A model generated the notes under the pieces. It did no database searches. It was not told where the DNA came from and saw nothing but the letters and a program-made list of their open reading frames with translations. Of a DNA stretch of 64,000 nucleotides, positions 46,144 through 58,900 are shown one piece after another. The DNA comes from Amyelois transitella. Lineage: Eukaryota; Arthropoda; Insecta; Lepidoptera; Pyralidae. Location: the NCBI RefSeq assembly GCF_032362555.1, contig NC_083509.1:8021001-8085000 (forward strand), given 5' to 3'. The position numbers and the translations under genes were made by a program. How positions within the stretch are numbered: position 1 is the stretch's first letter; every line of letters begins with the position of its first letter.

Positions 46144-49100
46144 TTAGTAGGCGAAACGCAATTCCGGTTTGTATCCCAGTTTATCTAAGGCCGGAGTGCA
46201 GGCGAAGTTGATCATGGGCGGCGGCCCGCACATCAGTACCAGTACATCATCGCCCGGCGCAAACAAATGTTCTTTGATCATCTCGTCGTTGATGAAACCT
46301 GAGCTGTATTTCCAACCTGTTGAAAGAAAGGAAAAAGTTTTGTTTAAAGTCAATTGATAAAAAGATTTGACTTTGGTTAAATATGAATATTATGTACTGG
46401 AAACGGCTTTTTGAGTGCAAAAGGCATGTTAAGCAGATGTCAATATAACCGTGTCGTATGGTTCCCGGCACAAATAAAAAAGACACTCATTTTGTTTCTC
46501 TTTTTATCATCTCTGTTCTTCAGTAGCATTCTCCATTTACATTGTTGTGCTTTGGAATCGCTCTGCCATCGCACAAATTACGTAGCAGGGTAGTAAATGT
46601 TGATGAAAACAATAATTTGGATTGAAGAATACTTACACAAACTCATTTTTGGAGTTAAGTTTCTTCCTCTTATTTCTCTGTTCGAATATTCCGAACACGG
46701 CAAGTGGAAATATAGTTTCTGCCTACCCGTAGAGTAGGGTAGGGGATGTAAGCGCAAAGAGGAGAGATCAAATGCATGTATTCGCATAACATGCAAATAG
46801 TTACCGACGGATCTTCATACATGAATACTTCATACTGAAGCCATGCGGACTAGAGCTCGTGACTTGACATTAAAATATTCATAATAGGTATCATGAAAAT
46901 ATTTAATCGGTTTCTATTTATCAGATTGTGATTGTAGTTGCATGGTATCGATAAAGATATGTTACGTTCGAATTCTATTGCCGTGAACACCTGAGATAAA
47001 ACTATGTCAATATTTTATGACGCGGTGATGTTGTAATTTATCGTCATTTATCTTACGACGTGAGATCGTGCACGGTTAGATTACAATATTGGCGAAGTTA
47101 TTTATTTATTTACGGTTGAAAGTTATCGAATGCGAGATAATTTCGAGATGTAAAGAGGGTTGCTTATATGAACTTGTGTTCATTTGTTTCATTTCCGTGG
47201 AATGATGACGATGAATCTCAAGTGATCATCATTGATATGAATACACCCTTTTGTCCCGGTTCCGCCGGGAAATACTATATGTATTTAATAATATAGTTTT
47301 ATTATTTACCTTCAGTAGGTCGGTCCACAGTGTACCAAACTTTGAACTGTGATGGATATTCTTTCTGGAATTTCTCGAGTTCGTCCCGAAGCAGGATGTC
47401 CTGTTCAGATTGGTTGGCGAACAGCAGGCGAAGCTCCGTGGGGTCATTGGCATCTTGGCAGATGTGTCTCACCAATTGTAGCATTGGAGTGATGCCAGTA
47501 CCACCTGGGAACAGAGTAATTGTTGTTCAGGTGTCACATTGTACATAATGTCTAACACCTGTTTTTACGAACGGAGACCGTCGCTAACGAGGTGTTGTGA
47601 AATCGCGTTAACTATTTAATAGGTTTGACCTCAATCAGATTTGAACGTCCAACTTGTAGAACAAATAGATTATTCCACATTTTTTATTTTACACCACAAT
47701 AATTAAAAATAAAAATAAATATTAGGAAACTAATAATTCTGGGTACAGGAGCCTCCTTTTAAGCAAAAAGTACAGATAATTATCATCTTTCATTATCAGT
47801 TAATATAGTTTTCAAGTAGATATGCAGAATAATTTGTACCTGAATCTATACGTTAGTATTTTCAATAATAAAAAATATTGCATGCCTGAAGGGGCAAACT
47901 GTTGATACTGTTAAATGTATTTCCATCTACATGTTTACACAGTTATGCAATAAATATTTTGAGTTTGAATCGCTGTTTCCTTAACACTAGGCTAAATGAA
48001 AAGTTTCTTATTGTCAGCTAAAGAGATTTTAACATTTTGACTAAATCGTGAAAAGGCAATAAACAGACGAAATTATTTAAATTAATTATTGCCTTTAAAA
48101 ATTACTTTTTAAATTGGCATATTACTATCAATTTTTTTTATTTGTCATAAGTATACCTACATAAAAACAATAGCTACTTTATTATAAGTAGTTACTGTAA
48201 CTCTATCTCGAACAAATAAAGTATGAATTACCAGCAATCATGTTGAGTTTCTTCACAGTAACCTTGGTAGGAGGGTCCTTCCTCAACTTCTTGATGAGGA
48301 ACAGGCCTTTTCCAGAATACTGTAGTCTACCTGAAGGTCCTCGCACGTCGATAGTTTCGCCAAGTTTCATCTGTTCCATATGCTGAGACATTTTACCACC
48401 CTCAGGGAATTTTGGGTGGATATTTTTAAAATATACCTGGAAATTTATTAAATAATTAAAATGGTATTTCTATATTATTTATTATGGCTTATCTAAATAT
48501 GTAGTTGAATTCTAATTGCATTCCCAGTTGTAGTACTTAACCTGCTGTGAAAACTTTTCAAACACCTTCAAAAAAGATGGTTCTTAGTTAGACCCGTATG
48601 TACGAATGTTTGTCTGCCATTATCATTATCTATACATTTTGCGTTTTGCTGAACCGTTTATGATGCGGTTTTCGGGTAAGTGTTTGTTACACTTAGAAGA
48701 AGTTTTGAAATTTAACGGGCTTTAAGAAATGAAGATATCAATTGTAGGGTTTACTTTTTTACAAAAGTTATGACGGATGTGGACATGGCTGCGACCAATT
48801 TTATGTATGTGTATCTTCCAATAGATCAATGGTTGAAGTAAGGATCAATGTTTAATGCTGTTTACAGATGAAGCAATTATGAATACATCATTTCTACTTA
48901 CTTTGACAACCAAATCAACATAGCCCTTATCATCATCACTGGACACTGGTGTGTATGCTCTGATAATGAGGTCATCGTCAATCTTCGCTGATAAGTGAAT
49001 ATGTTGTCCTATGGGAAGACCTGCAAAGTACATATTGTTATGAATATTATTAAAAATCTTGTGAGCTCCTTCATAATGAATGTACTTGAAAGCTTTTAGC

Positions 49101-50570
49101 TTTCATTTTAATTCAACATAACTTCTTCCTCCTGGCCTTAATCCCGGTTACATCCTCACAACTCTAGAGGAGCCTGGGATATGCCTTTGATCATTGATCC
49201 TGGATTGGGTGAGTCAGGTGTTTTACATCCGACCTCCTCAAACTTTGCAGGTAAAACTAATCTGTTTTGGATTGATCATGGTAACACATGCAGTTGCCTG
49301 AATATGCAGGTTTCCTCACAGTAAGAGAATCGGTTAGTATTCAAACAAATGTACATAACTTCGAAAATTGTCATTGGTTTGAACCTGTGCCTATCTGAGC
49401 ATCACACATTTCAAACCGGGACCTAATCTATTTCACAACTGATAATATCAATAAATATAAAGTCTGGCTATTCAGTGTATGCTTCCAGCATATTCGGCTT
49501 TGACTTTATGTTGTGCTTTGGAAAAGACATTTTTTACCATTATTTTTCTGATAAAAACAAAAAAAAAAAAAAAATATGTTTTTTGGAAATGCTCAAGATT
49601 ATGAAGTATAATTGAGATTCAGGATTAACTATTTTCTAATAATTAAGGCTAGTTTTACCTAGCACATGTTCTTTTGATGGCAGTCCAAAACGGAACCTCC
49701 TTGTGTCATGGCTGATTTCTTCCCGTTCCACAAGAGGCAACTGGTACTTAGTGTTTGGGTCGACTAAGGCTACCTTCTTCTTGCCTTTTGTAGACTTTTT
49801 GCCCCACGCACAGTTGGCCAACACAGTCGCTAGTACGACAATTGAACCCACTCCAACTAGGATGGGAATAACCTGCAAAGAAGTAAAATATACTAGATCA
49901 AAACATAAAAAAAAATAAAACTAGCCATGTAAGTTTTTTGTTTGCCAATGCTTTTTACATAATTTGATGATGTTTTCAATACAAATCTATCAGGTATTAC
50001 TATTGTAACATTAAACCTAGCTTTTCCTAGTAGGAATGTAAATGGTTTAAGTAATTAGATTTTGCCATATTACATTACATTTTAACATATATCATAGGTC
50101 CTCATTAAGGTCACAAATAGTGTCAAAAATAAAACAAAAGTGAATCAATATAGAACCTAAAATAAAGGTTCCTTACTGGGAAATATAAAGTATAATTTAA
50201 CACAGTAGAACAAAATAAGTGGCCAAGATAAAACCCTTAGTCATGTTTGAACAAAATTGATAAATCATCACGTTATGTGATTGCTCATGTTTTGATAACA
50301 GTAAGGTGATTCTGAAGGTCAAAGTTAAGTAACAACCAAAAATATTGAAAGGTTATGCACATGACATTAATTTCTCAAACAAATTAAACATATTTGCCAA
50401 ATATAGAGTATAGAATAAGAAATCATGTCCCTTTGGTTTGTTATCATTAAGAATTATATGTATTTTTAAACTATTTTTTAATATCCAGAGTAGGTAAATC
50501 TAGAGCCAAAAATACATACTGGTAGTTTATTCTCAACAAAATCATTAGCTGCTGCCTCTAAATTATTCAT
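46144..50570 (-). CDS. NADH-cytochrome b5 reductase
   Basis: Six coding exons on the minus strand: 50520-50570, 49659-49872, 48902-49020, 48232-48436, 47310-47504 and 46144-46316, giving 318 residues, the usual family length. The enzyme passes electrons from NADH through FAD to cytochrome b5 for fatty-acid desaturation, sterol and P450 reactions. An N-terminal membrane anchor ([19 protein letters not shown]) is followed by a basic KKSTKGKKK stretch. FAD-binding RAYTPVS is at about 109-115, GGKMSQ at 141-146, the NADH site GGTGITPM at 197-204 and CGPPPM at 291-296. The protein ends ELRFAY. All introns have canonical ends. Two other short ATG exons upstream (50900-50920, 51059-51085) could replace exon 1 in frame. 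Confidence 0.95.
46446..46510 (+). repeat. SINE family A head fragment
   Basis: aaccgtgtcgtatggttccc followed by ggcacaaataaaaaagac matches the first about 40 bp of the copy at 28176. It lies in the last intron of the reductase gene. Confidence 0.6.
46690..46745 (+). repeat. Non-LTR retrotransposon 3'-end crumb
   Basis: acggcaagtggaaatatagt then ttctgcctacccgtagagta matches the C-terminal coding end of the element at 58450-58500 (ggcaagtggaaagaggtagt then ctctgcctacccc). No tail remains. Confidence 0.6.
49125..49450. mobile_element. SINE-like family B, longest copy
   Basis: About 320 bp, starting cttcctcctggccttaatcc and passing through ggttacatcctcacaactct, gatcctggattgggtgagtc and gcagttgcctgaatatgcag. 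It ends near attggtttgaacctgtgcct and ttcaaaccgggacctaatc. The ggtttgaacc words resemble a pol III box B, so a tRNA-related SINE is possible. It lies in the reductase intron between exons 2 and 3. Orientation is not certain. Confidence 0.6.
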
Positions 50571-50899
50571 GATTTCACTGACTTTGGTATATGTTCTTGG
50601 TAAAGCATACAGTAAATTAATTAATACTATCTAACACACACTACTGATATGTACACAATCTTCACAATAACTGAATAAGACAAATTTGTTCATTGTTGTG
50701 GTGACATTCAAGATTTTTTTATGCAGTTAATTAACCATGAAAACATCAACCACTGATAAAAAAACGAATAACACCTAATAATTTAATATGAGTAGGTAGA
50801 TACGTTAGATATAATTTTAACTATTTATATTAGTTTTACGACGATTATCCACAAAAACACGGGTACGATAGTGAATATAATTACGTGAGTGCACTAACC

Positions 50900-50920
50900 G
50901 GACTTGTTATTTCACTCATG
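50900..50920 (-). CDS. Candidate alternative first exon of cytochrome b5 reductase (MSEITSP)
   Basis: ATG followed by six codons and then a GTTAGT donor in phase 0, matching the phase-0 acceptor at 49872. Splicing would give MSEITSP before VIPILVGVG. No in-frame stop. Confidence 0.55.
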
Positions 50921-51058
50921 TTGGTTCACCAGCAGTTTGCACATTAATAATCGTAATACATTTAAATACATATCTAATAAATGTATTATCAGTTTAAATA
51001 AGATAAGTGATTTGATAGTCTTAAAAATAACCTACAATACGTGATAGTTTTTACTTAC

Positions 51059-51085
51059 GATTTTCGAGTTGATATTATAAGACAT
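51059..51085 (-). CDS. Candidate alternative first exon of cytochrome b5 reductase (MSYNINSKI)
   Basis: ATG plus eight codons followed by GTAAGT in phase 0, joining the same acceptor at 49872 to give MSYNINSKI before VIPILVGVG. It has the strongest donor of the three candidates. Confidence 0.5.
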
Positions 51086-51734
51086 AGTAACAAATTTGCT
51101 TAGAATTGGAAAATTTCAAATTCACTTAAATAGGGTTATTTGGACATTTTCATTCGGCGATGTGAAGGGAAAAAGTTTAAAACTCAGCGAAGTGGAATCG
51201 CTGACTATTCACGTAACTCCGTAAACGTAACTAACTCGACGATTGAGGAAAGAATTTCAGAAATACGTACCTACCAGTCGTATGGTATGGTTCGGCTACC
51301 TTTCACTGTTTTGGGAGATGACAATCGAGACCAAAATAGAATGTTTTCTGCGGATGTATTTTCTTGGCTTCGCATGCCAGACGTTTAGTTTTCTTTTCTG
51401 TAGTTTTAAAATTGTAATCAAGTTTAACCAAAACTAAAATAACAATAAAGAACAAGTTTGTCTAACATAAGGAAACAGAATAAGAACAGATTACACGAAA
51501 TTACATTACTTTCTTTACAGGTTCACTTCAAAATTGTATTTTTATTTTTTGAATAGTTGAGCTGATGAAAGTCAAACTTGCCGCCATTTTAGTTTTGGCA
51601 TTTGGCAGTGACACTAACATTACGAACTCTCTTATTTTTCATTTCTTCGTTTTGGCAATCAAACTTTTTCATTAGGTTTTTTTGTCAATGTTTAGAGTTT
51701 AGACAATTCTATAGTTCATAGGAATATACTTTGT

Positions 51735-52025
51735 TTTGGTCGAATAATAGCTGTGGGTGCTTTACTTCGCTCTTTCTTGGGTTTTTTAGGGACAACATCA
51801 AAAGTACTGTGGTGACATCGCTTACGTCAAACATCATCTGTCAATTATCGCGAAGAAATTGACGCGCTCAGCCAATAGCAGCGAAGAATTTAAATCGTGC
51901 AAAGATTTTACTTCGACTCAACATCGTCGGAGCCGCGGTTCCTTAGGCACCACACCTAGCCTGGCGGAAGATCTTTCGTATGGTGGTGAAGCTGAATCAT
52001 TGCTCCCGCTATAGCATAAAACAAC
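51735..52025 (+). mobile_element. Non-LTR retrotransposon 5' UTR fragment
   Basis: 51918-52010 (gactcaacatcgtcggagcc gcggttcc, cacctagcctggcggaagat) matches the reverse complement of about 1130-1230, upstream of the endonuclease frame at the window start. The portion 51737-51800 also recurs at 60350-60412. Confidence 0.7.
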
Positions 52026-52724
52026 ATGACGTTTGGGTTCCCGCCAAAAAGTCTCTTATTCTAAAATCTATTATTTTCATAGATTATTTTACTTTTCTTG
52101 GTTGTGACCTTTAGAGTATCGACTTGTGACAATCACCAATAGGAAAATAATGGTTGTGACAATTAAGCTTCTTCATAAGCTGTTTTGCCAGTGTCGGGTT
52201 ATATAAGAATAGAGTTTTAGTCAGCGATTGCGGTGCCCACACCGCACGAGCCTACCGAGCCAACTAATGCCTTCATCCAACCTTGGTTGTACCGACTCGG
52301 ACAGACTCGATTAAATGTGTATTAAACGGCGCAGTGCAGCCTCACGACCGTCATATAGGTAGAATAGAGCATGCGACTGACTACTAGTGCCTAGTACGAT
52401 CTGCAACAATCAAGTTCGCAAACTACAATTTCGATAAGTGTATAGGATTTACTCAAATCCTATAATCCTATCCAAATTTTTCCTGTCATAAATTTCGAAA
52501 AGGGCTCTAACGATTTCGTTAAAATTTTAAATTGAAGTGCACACGTGGGCACCACATCTGGCTTGGTCTCAAATCTCGAAAATATTGTTTTTTTTCCATT
52601 TTTCAAATAAAATCACTTTTCCTGAGAGATGATGAGAACGAAATATTGTGCAAACTAGATGGACGAAACTTTTTTTGCTTGTCAACAAAATTCTCCTAAA
52701 TATCTTGAATAACCGCATGCAGGT

Positions 52725-52800
52725 GCTTGATTTAATGGAGATTCAGACAGTGACAGGTGGCTCGCCCATGGCCTTATATGGCAAAATCTAAAGTAGAAGG
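52725..52800 (-). repeat. SINE family A fragment
   Basis: gagattcagacagtgacagg then tggctcgcccatggcct matches the middle of the element in reverse orientation. Confidence 0.55.
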
Positions 52801-52924
52801 TCTAAGTAAAAATAACACACATTTTTGTTAAATAATAATATAATAAATCTGGCTAAAATTACCACATCATACTTAGTATAATACTGTAATTTTCACTTAT
52901 AATTAAATAAAATTCATCACAGAA

Positions 52925-55900
52925 TCACATAGTCCTCACAATTTCTCTAATGCTTTGCGTCACACCAGTGATAAGGACAAATGTCCCGAATACTATTAGC
53001 AGCACGTCTTTAATGAGGATCCATTTGTATTTTCCGAGGCCTCTTTCCCAGTTGAAAATGAGATCCAAGATGGAGGGTGCAATAAGACCTAGGAATGAAT
53101 AGAAGAACGCTCCTTCCAGACCAATAACTTGCTCTAGCTTCGGCAGAGTTGCTGCTGCGGCCACTGTAATAATAAACCAGAAATTGATATAAAAATGCGA
53201 AATTCTCTTCAGTACTTAGGATATTTCAGGTTTCGTAACTGTATAAATGGAACGCTAAGCTTTATCTGTCTGTATCTCATAAACCGGTTTTTTAATACTA
53301 TGCACACGTTTGATCAGCTACTGTCGTAATTTTGGGTCAACTTAACTAATTGTTGTGTTTTCCCTTAGAGGACCCTCGATCCTGTACTTTGTACCCGATC
53401 TCTATAGAGGGAGGGTGTGTTTTGAGTGTTATGTATGTGGATTTGTTACCATGTTAACGGAATGCAATAATTTATTTAATGCAATAATTTATTAAATGCG
53501 ATAGGTAAGTTATTGAGTATGAATTGAGTACTTGCCTGTAAGTGCTGAGAAGACTGCTCGCATTATAGCTTGGGCAGTATTATGGTACTGTTGTTTCACG
53601 TGTTGCTTAGTGTTACGCCACACTATTTCCATTGGCACGTAAAACTGGAGTGTGTACGTGAAAAATATAGCGAAAACGATGAAACACTTCGCCATCAGCG
53701 CAGGACTGGAAATATAAAAAAAACAATTTGTTGTCATACCATTAAATAATATAGTTAGGCAAACCAATGGGATACAATAAACAAACAATACCAAAAGAAG
53801 CGTTTCGTATCAGGTAACATTGAATAAAAACATGGAATATCTTTTTCTCTCTCACCAAAACTTATTTTTGTATTGAATTTTCAGCTTTTTTAGTTTTTGA
53901 TATATTTGTTTATCGTCCTTTAGTTGCTTTATGTATACCTAATTCACCAGTCTTGCGAATAATTTTTTATTATTCTATTTAACTTACATTTCATCTTTTC
54001 CAGTGGGGAGATTGAGAGTTATGCTTCCTTTAGCGTCATCACCGTAACGTATGTAGCCCAAGAAGCCCATGAACATGTACAGGAGTACTACGACTGACAT
54101 TGTAATGTTGAGGACTCCTGGGCAGCCCAGGAAATGTTGGGGTTTCGCCATCGTATTCTCAACCGGTAGCACCACCCCAATGCCTTCCATTGCGAAAATA
54201 ACTGTACTGAAATAAAGTTTATATTTGGTTGAAAAAATTCGTCATGAATAATTTTAGGTAAGGCATAGTTATGAGGTATTTGAGAATCACCATTAATTTT
54301 CTATTAATACTTCTATCAATATGACTATGATCATATTATAGGTATGCAAGAAGTCATGAGTTGCAAACTTTCCTTCTTTTAAATACTTAAGTGGAAAAGA
54401 ATAGAGATTTATTTTTGCGTAGATTACTCGTAGAACTAGCAAGAAGCAATAATGTTATCAACTTGTTTTCGTTTTTGTCAAAAAATCAAAGAAACATTAT
54501 AAATCTATAGATTAACGAATGATAAAGCGCTTTACGCTGGTATTACAATGACTATACTTTTACAACTGTAGTGGCATAGACCGAAATAGTGAGATAAGAT
54601 TGCGAATCTTAGACTTACCCGATAAACAGGGGTAATCTCCCGACGTCAACGGACGTCGGTCTAGTTGCTACGTCTGGGAATTCTCCGCAGATATAGTACA
54701 AGCAGATCAGAAACGTGATGACCAGCAGCACGTTGGCGAACCCAGAAAATGGCGCCAAGTACTTTAGGTTCTTGATTTGGGTGAATAGAAGAAGAGGCAC
54801 TAAGAAGTAAAGACAGTACATCGTCTCATCTATACCATTGTCTTTGTAGAAATGGTCGATAATCTGAAAAGGTTATAAAGTTTTATAAACATTTGGTAGT
54901 ACGGAATTTATGCAAACGGGAAGATAGAAATTGAAAAAAAAAAACTTTATGAATTAGTTAGATTATTGAAGGAAAAAAACTACTTATAATGATCATTACA
55001 ATTCTTATGAATTATACAAATCATATATCATACAATCATAATGACGAAACATGTCGCTGGTGACGGGATGTAAAATTTTATGTTACTCCTTTGTGTATCT
55101 AATATTGATTGCATGACGAAGAAATTGTAACAATTCCAAATACCTGTTTAACTGATTCAACGAGTAGTATGACATACACTGCGCAGGCGCCAAGAATGGT
55201 GAAAGCCATTGCCCAGTCTATAAATATCCTGGAACGTGCATACAACGAAAATATTACAATCACGTGACAAAACTCTGTATTTTGGTAGACTGAGAAGATG
55301 AATGATTTATGGCTTTTTGTATAATTATATGTATAATTTAAAATTAGATATATGGTCAAGGCCATATACATTCAACAGATAGATATTTTAAAATGTCCTG
55401 ACTATTTTTGTGATTACGTATATGATTAAAAATTTCTTTATAAAGGATCGGGAGAGCGCTTAAAGTACGTAGGAAGTAAAGGTACAAAAAAGAACTTGGT
55501 TGAACGTGGTTGCGTAATATTTAGTTGCCTGAATATGTCAAGAAACAACAAGATGGTTTTTATCATAAAATTGTAAAAGCTTGTTCACTGAAATATTCAA
55601 TCTTGGGTGTGATAAATCAATGCGAAATAGACAGTTGCGAACAGTACATTCATTGTGTGTTTTATCACGAATCAAGGTTGCCAAATTACCTAATAATAAT
55701 TAATTGGCATATATTGGCCGAGTCTCTGGGTCACTTTTTATCAGTCTGGTCCCTACAATGTGCTTATTGGCAAGATCAAGCTCATTGACATTATCATTAT
55801 ATTACTACAGACGACTGAATAGCTCGATGAAATTTTTTTAGAGATAAATATACTTAGTTGAGAGGTACACACGTATTATAAAAATAAAATTTTGACGTTG

Positions 55901-58900
55901 CCTAGATCATTTTATAGGTTTATGAGGTGAATTACAAATTTCAAATAAATATGGCCAAATAAAACAGACGATATCGACAAATAAGTAGTAGCAAAAATAC
56001 CTTGAAGCTTTTGAAACCTTCCGGAGAGGTCGTGGGCCCGTAGCAAACACCGCCTCAACTGTTTCGGCGTACCCTAAAGATGGCACTTTTGACACTTTAG
56101 ATACGTCCTGTGATGTTTTTACCTGAAATACAAAAATTAAAGTTAAATGTTAAAATTAAGTTATCTAGATGTTTATTTATATGATTCTATGTTTGATTAT
56201 AGTAGGTAATCTCTATCTTAAGACTTGACTTGACTTTACGTTTACTTCAAATCTTCAGGTTCGTTAAAGGTAGTGTTTAAGTAATACCTTCTTTGTCACT
56301 TCTTCGACAATATATAGTAAAATTAATACAGTTATCTTTCTGCATAACACCAAAAATGTGAATAAAGTCCTTAAATAGAAGAGTAGGAATCTGATAAAAA
56401 ATTGAAGAATGTCGATTAGTGTGATACTTACCAACAAATAAACGCAATGTGTGCAAATGTATCCCAAAATAATGGTGCCAAATATACCGACTACAGATCC
56501 GGCGTTTTTGAAAGCTGCTGGCATAGCCAGGATGCCAGAACCTAAGGAGGACTTGAGCAGGTTGGCGAAAGACCGCGCGTCCCTAGAATAAGAAACGAAA
56601 AAGCTGATTCCTTTTTTTTATCTATACTAATATTATAAAGCTGAAAAGTTTGTTTGTTTGATCGCGCTAATCTCAGGAATTAATGGATCGCATTGAAAAA
56701 TTCTTTTTGTGTTAAATAGACCGTTTACCGAGGCAGGCTTAAGGCTATATAACATCACGCTGCAACTATTAGAAGTGAAGAAATAATGGAAAATGTGAAA
56801 AACCGGGGGAAATTATTTATCCTTGAGGACTTAGGCTAACTATTCTACACGGACGAAGTCGCGGGCACAGTTAGTTAAGTATAAATACCGATTATCTACT
56901 TATCTGAATGAATCTTTTGATATACTTTAACAACTTTTCTTATAGGTTACTACTACATTGTTATTAAAATTATACGCTTTATTATAAAACATATTGGTTT
57001 CATAACGTTTTTGTTTATCTAGAAAACCTGTGTTGGAAACAACAAAAATTGCCTGTAAATAAGCATTTCAAGGACGAAATAAACAAACAAATATGAGGAA
57101 TATTACTTTTTTGTTCCGAATAAATATTAATGCCACTTTACAAAGGAAAAGGGTCACAGCTGGACTGCAAAAATTATCGTGGTATAAGCCTGCTTAGCGT
57201 CGTCGGCAAATTGTATGCTAAGGTATTGATTAATAGAGTCAGGAATGAAACTGATGACAAAATATGGGATGCTCAAGCGGGATTTCGAAAGGGAATGGGA
57301 TGTACTGATCAGGTCTTTTCCTTGCGGTGCATAGCCGAAAAGTTTTTGGCCAAGAGTCAAAAAGTCTATTGCACATTCGTAGATCTGGAAAAGGCCTATG
57401 ACAGAGTTGAGAGGAATGAATTGTGGTCAGCACTTTCTATGCATGGGGTGAGCAGTCTCTTAATACGAGCACTGAAATCCTTATATGAGGATTCGAGTGC
57501 TTGTGTCAGGATAAACGGAGCGCACACTGAGTGGTTTAAGATTGAGAAAGGCGTTAGGCAAGGATGTGTTGCGTCACCGTGGCTGTTCAACCTATTTATG
57601 GATAGCTGTTTGACAGATTTGAAAGAGTCTAAAAGTGGATTAAGGATGAATGAGTTACTCGTCAAATGTCTGCTCTATGCCGACGATCAGGTTATACTGG
57701 CGTCATCAGCGGAGGAGTTACAGGAGATGGTAAACTGTATGCATGAAGCTTTAAAAGAGAAAGGAATGAAAGTGAACGTAAGTAAAACTAAAACACTGGT
57801 TTTTGAAATGGAGAAAGAAATGACAGCATGTAATATTTTGATTGGAGGAGAAAAAGTGGAGCAAGTGAAAGAGTTTGTATATCTAGGATCAAAGTTTACA
57901 TCAGATGGCAAGTATGATAGTAATATTGAAAGGAGAGTGAACGCGGGGAACATGGTGAATGGAGCTTTGCATGCCTTTATGAGCAGTCAGAAACTATCCA
58001 AAAAGGCTCGACTGGCTGTGCACAGGGGCGTGTTGGTCCCGACATTAATGTATGGGAGTGAAAGTTGGGTATGGCAAAAGAAGCATGAAAGCAGAATAAA
58101 TGCAGTGGAAATGAGCGCGTTAAGGAGTATGATGGGTGTGAAATTGAGTGACAGGATAAGGAACAGCGTGATAAGGGAATGTTGTGATGTGAAAGAAGAT
58201 GTAGTTACAGGAATAGAAAAGGGTATGTTAAGATGGTTCGGTCATGTGGAGAGGATGAATGAAAGCAGGTTGACTAAGCAGATATACAAGGAGAGTGTGG
58301 AGGGAAAGGTCGGAGTGGGAAGACCTAGACGAACGTATCTTGATCAAATTAAGGACGTCCTGGTAAAGGGTCAGGTCAAAAGTACCCGAAACCGCCGAGC
58401 TTGTATGAAGAGAGTTATGAATGTGGACGAAGCGAAAGAAGTATGCAGAGATCGTGGCAAGTGGAAAGAGGTAGTCTCTGCCTACCCCTCCGGGAAAGAG
58501 GCGTGATTTTATGTATGTATGTATGTATAAATATTAATAATAAATAATATACGTACGAATTAGGATGCTCCAACTTCCTATTCTTAAATGGATCATAGCC
58601 ATCGCTTTCCAATTCAGTCCCTTTGCCTTTACATTTTGTGTTGATTGTGTTGATGGATATTGTCGAAGGGTAAATTCCATTCTCTGTTATGACGGCTCTG
58701 AAAATAGACATTATTTATATAAAACATTATGTATATAAACACACACGTCACGTCTTTTTACAAACGGGGTAAACAGAGCCAATAATCACAAGAGTCAAGG
58801 CTGTTTAGGCAGACATTTAACAAGACGGCAATTATTGAAATTCAGATGACGACAGGATGCTTACCCAGCGTGCAAAACACAATCCCAAGTTTATTATGCC

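Larger units (their letters stand above)
51086..52924. other. Spacer between cytochrome b5 reductase and the SLC36 gene
   Basis: Presumed reductase promoter. It then holds a plus-strand retrotransposon 5' UTR fragment (51735-52025), a SINE fragment (52725-52800) and the SLC36 3' flank. The frames at 51140-51437 show no domain. Confidence 0.6.

Noticed and set aside
49380..49430. Possible tRNA gene because of ggtttgaacc-type words
   Set aside because: No cloverleaf could be drawn. The words belong to the dispersed SINE-like family B.
51140..51437. Plus frames of 82 and 64 codons upstream of cytochrome b5 reductase
   Set aside because: No domain, overlapping frames, and location in the likely promoter. 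No support for a gene.
57154..57953. Several minus-strand frames inside the retrotransposon
   Set aside because: Antisense shadows of the reverse transcriptase frame.
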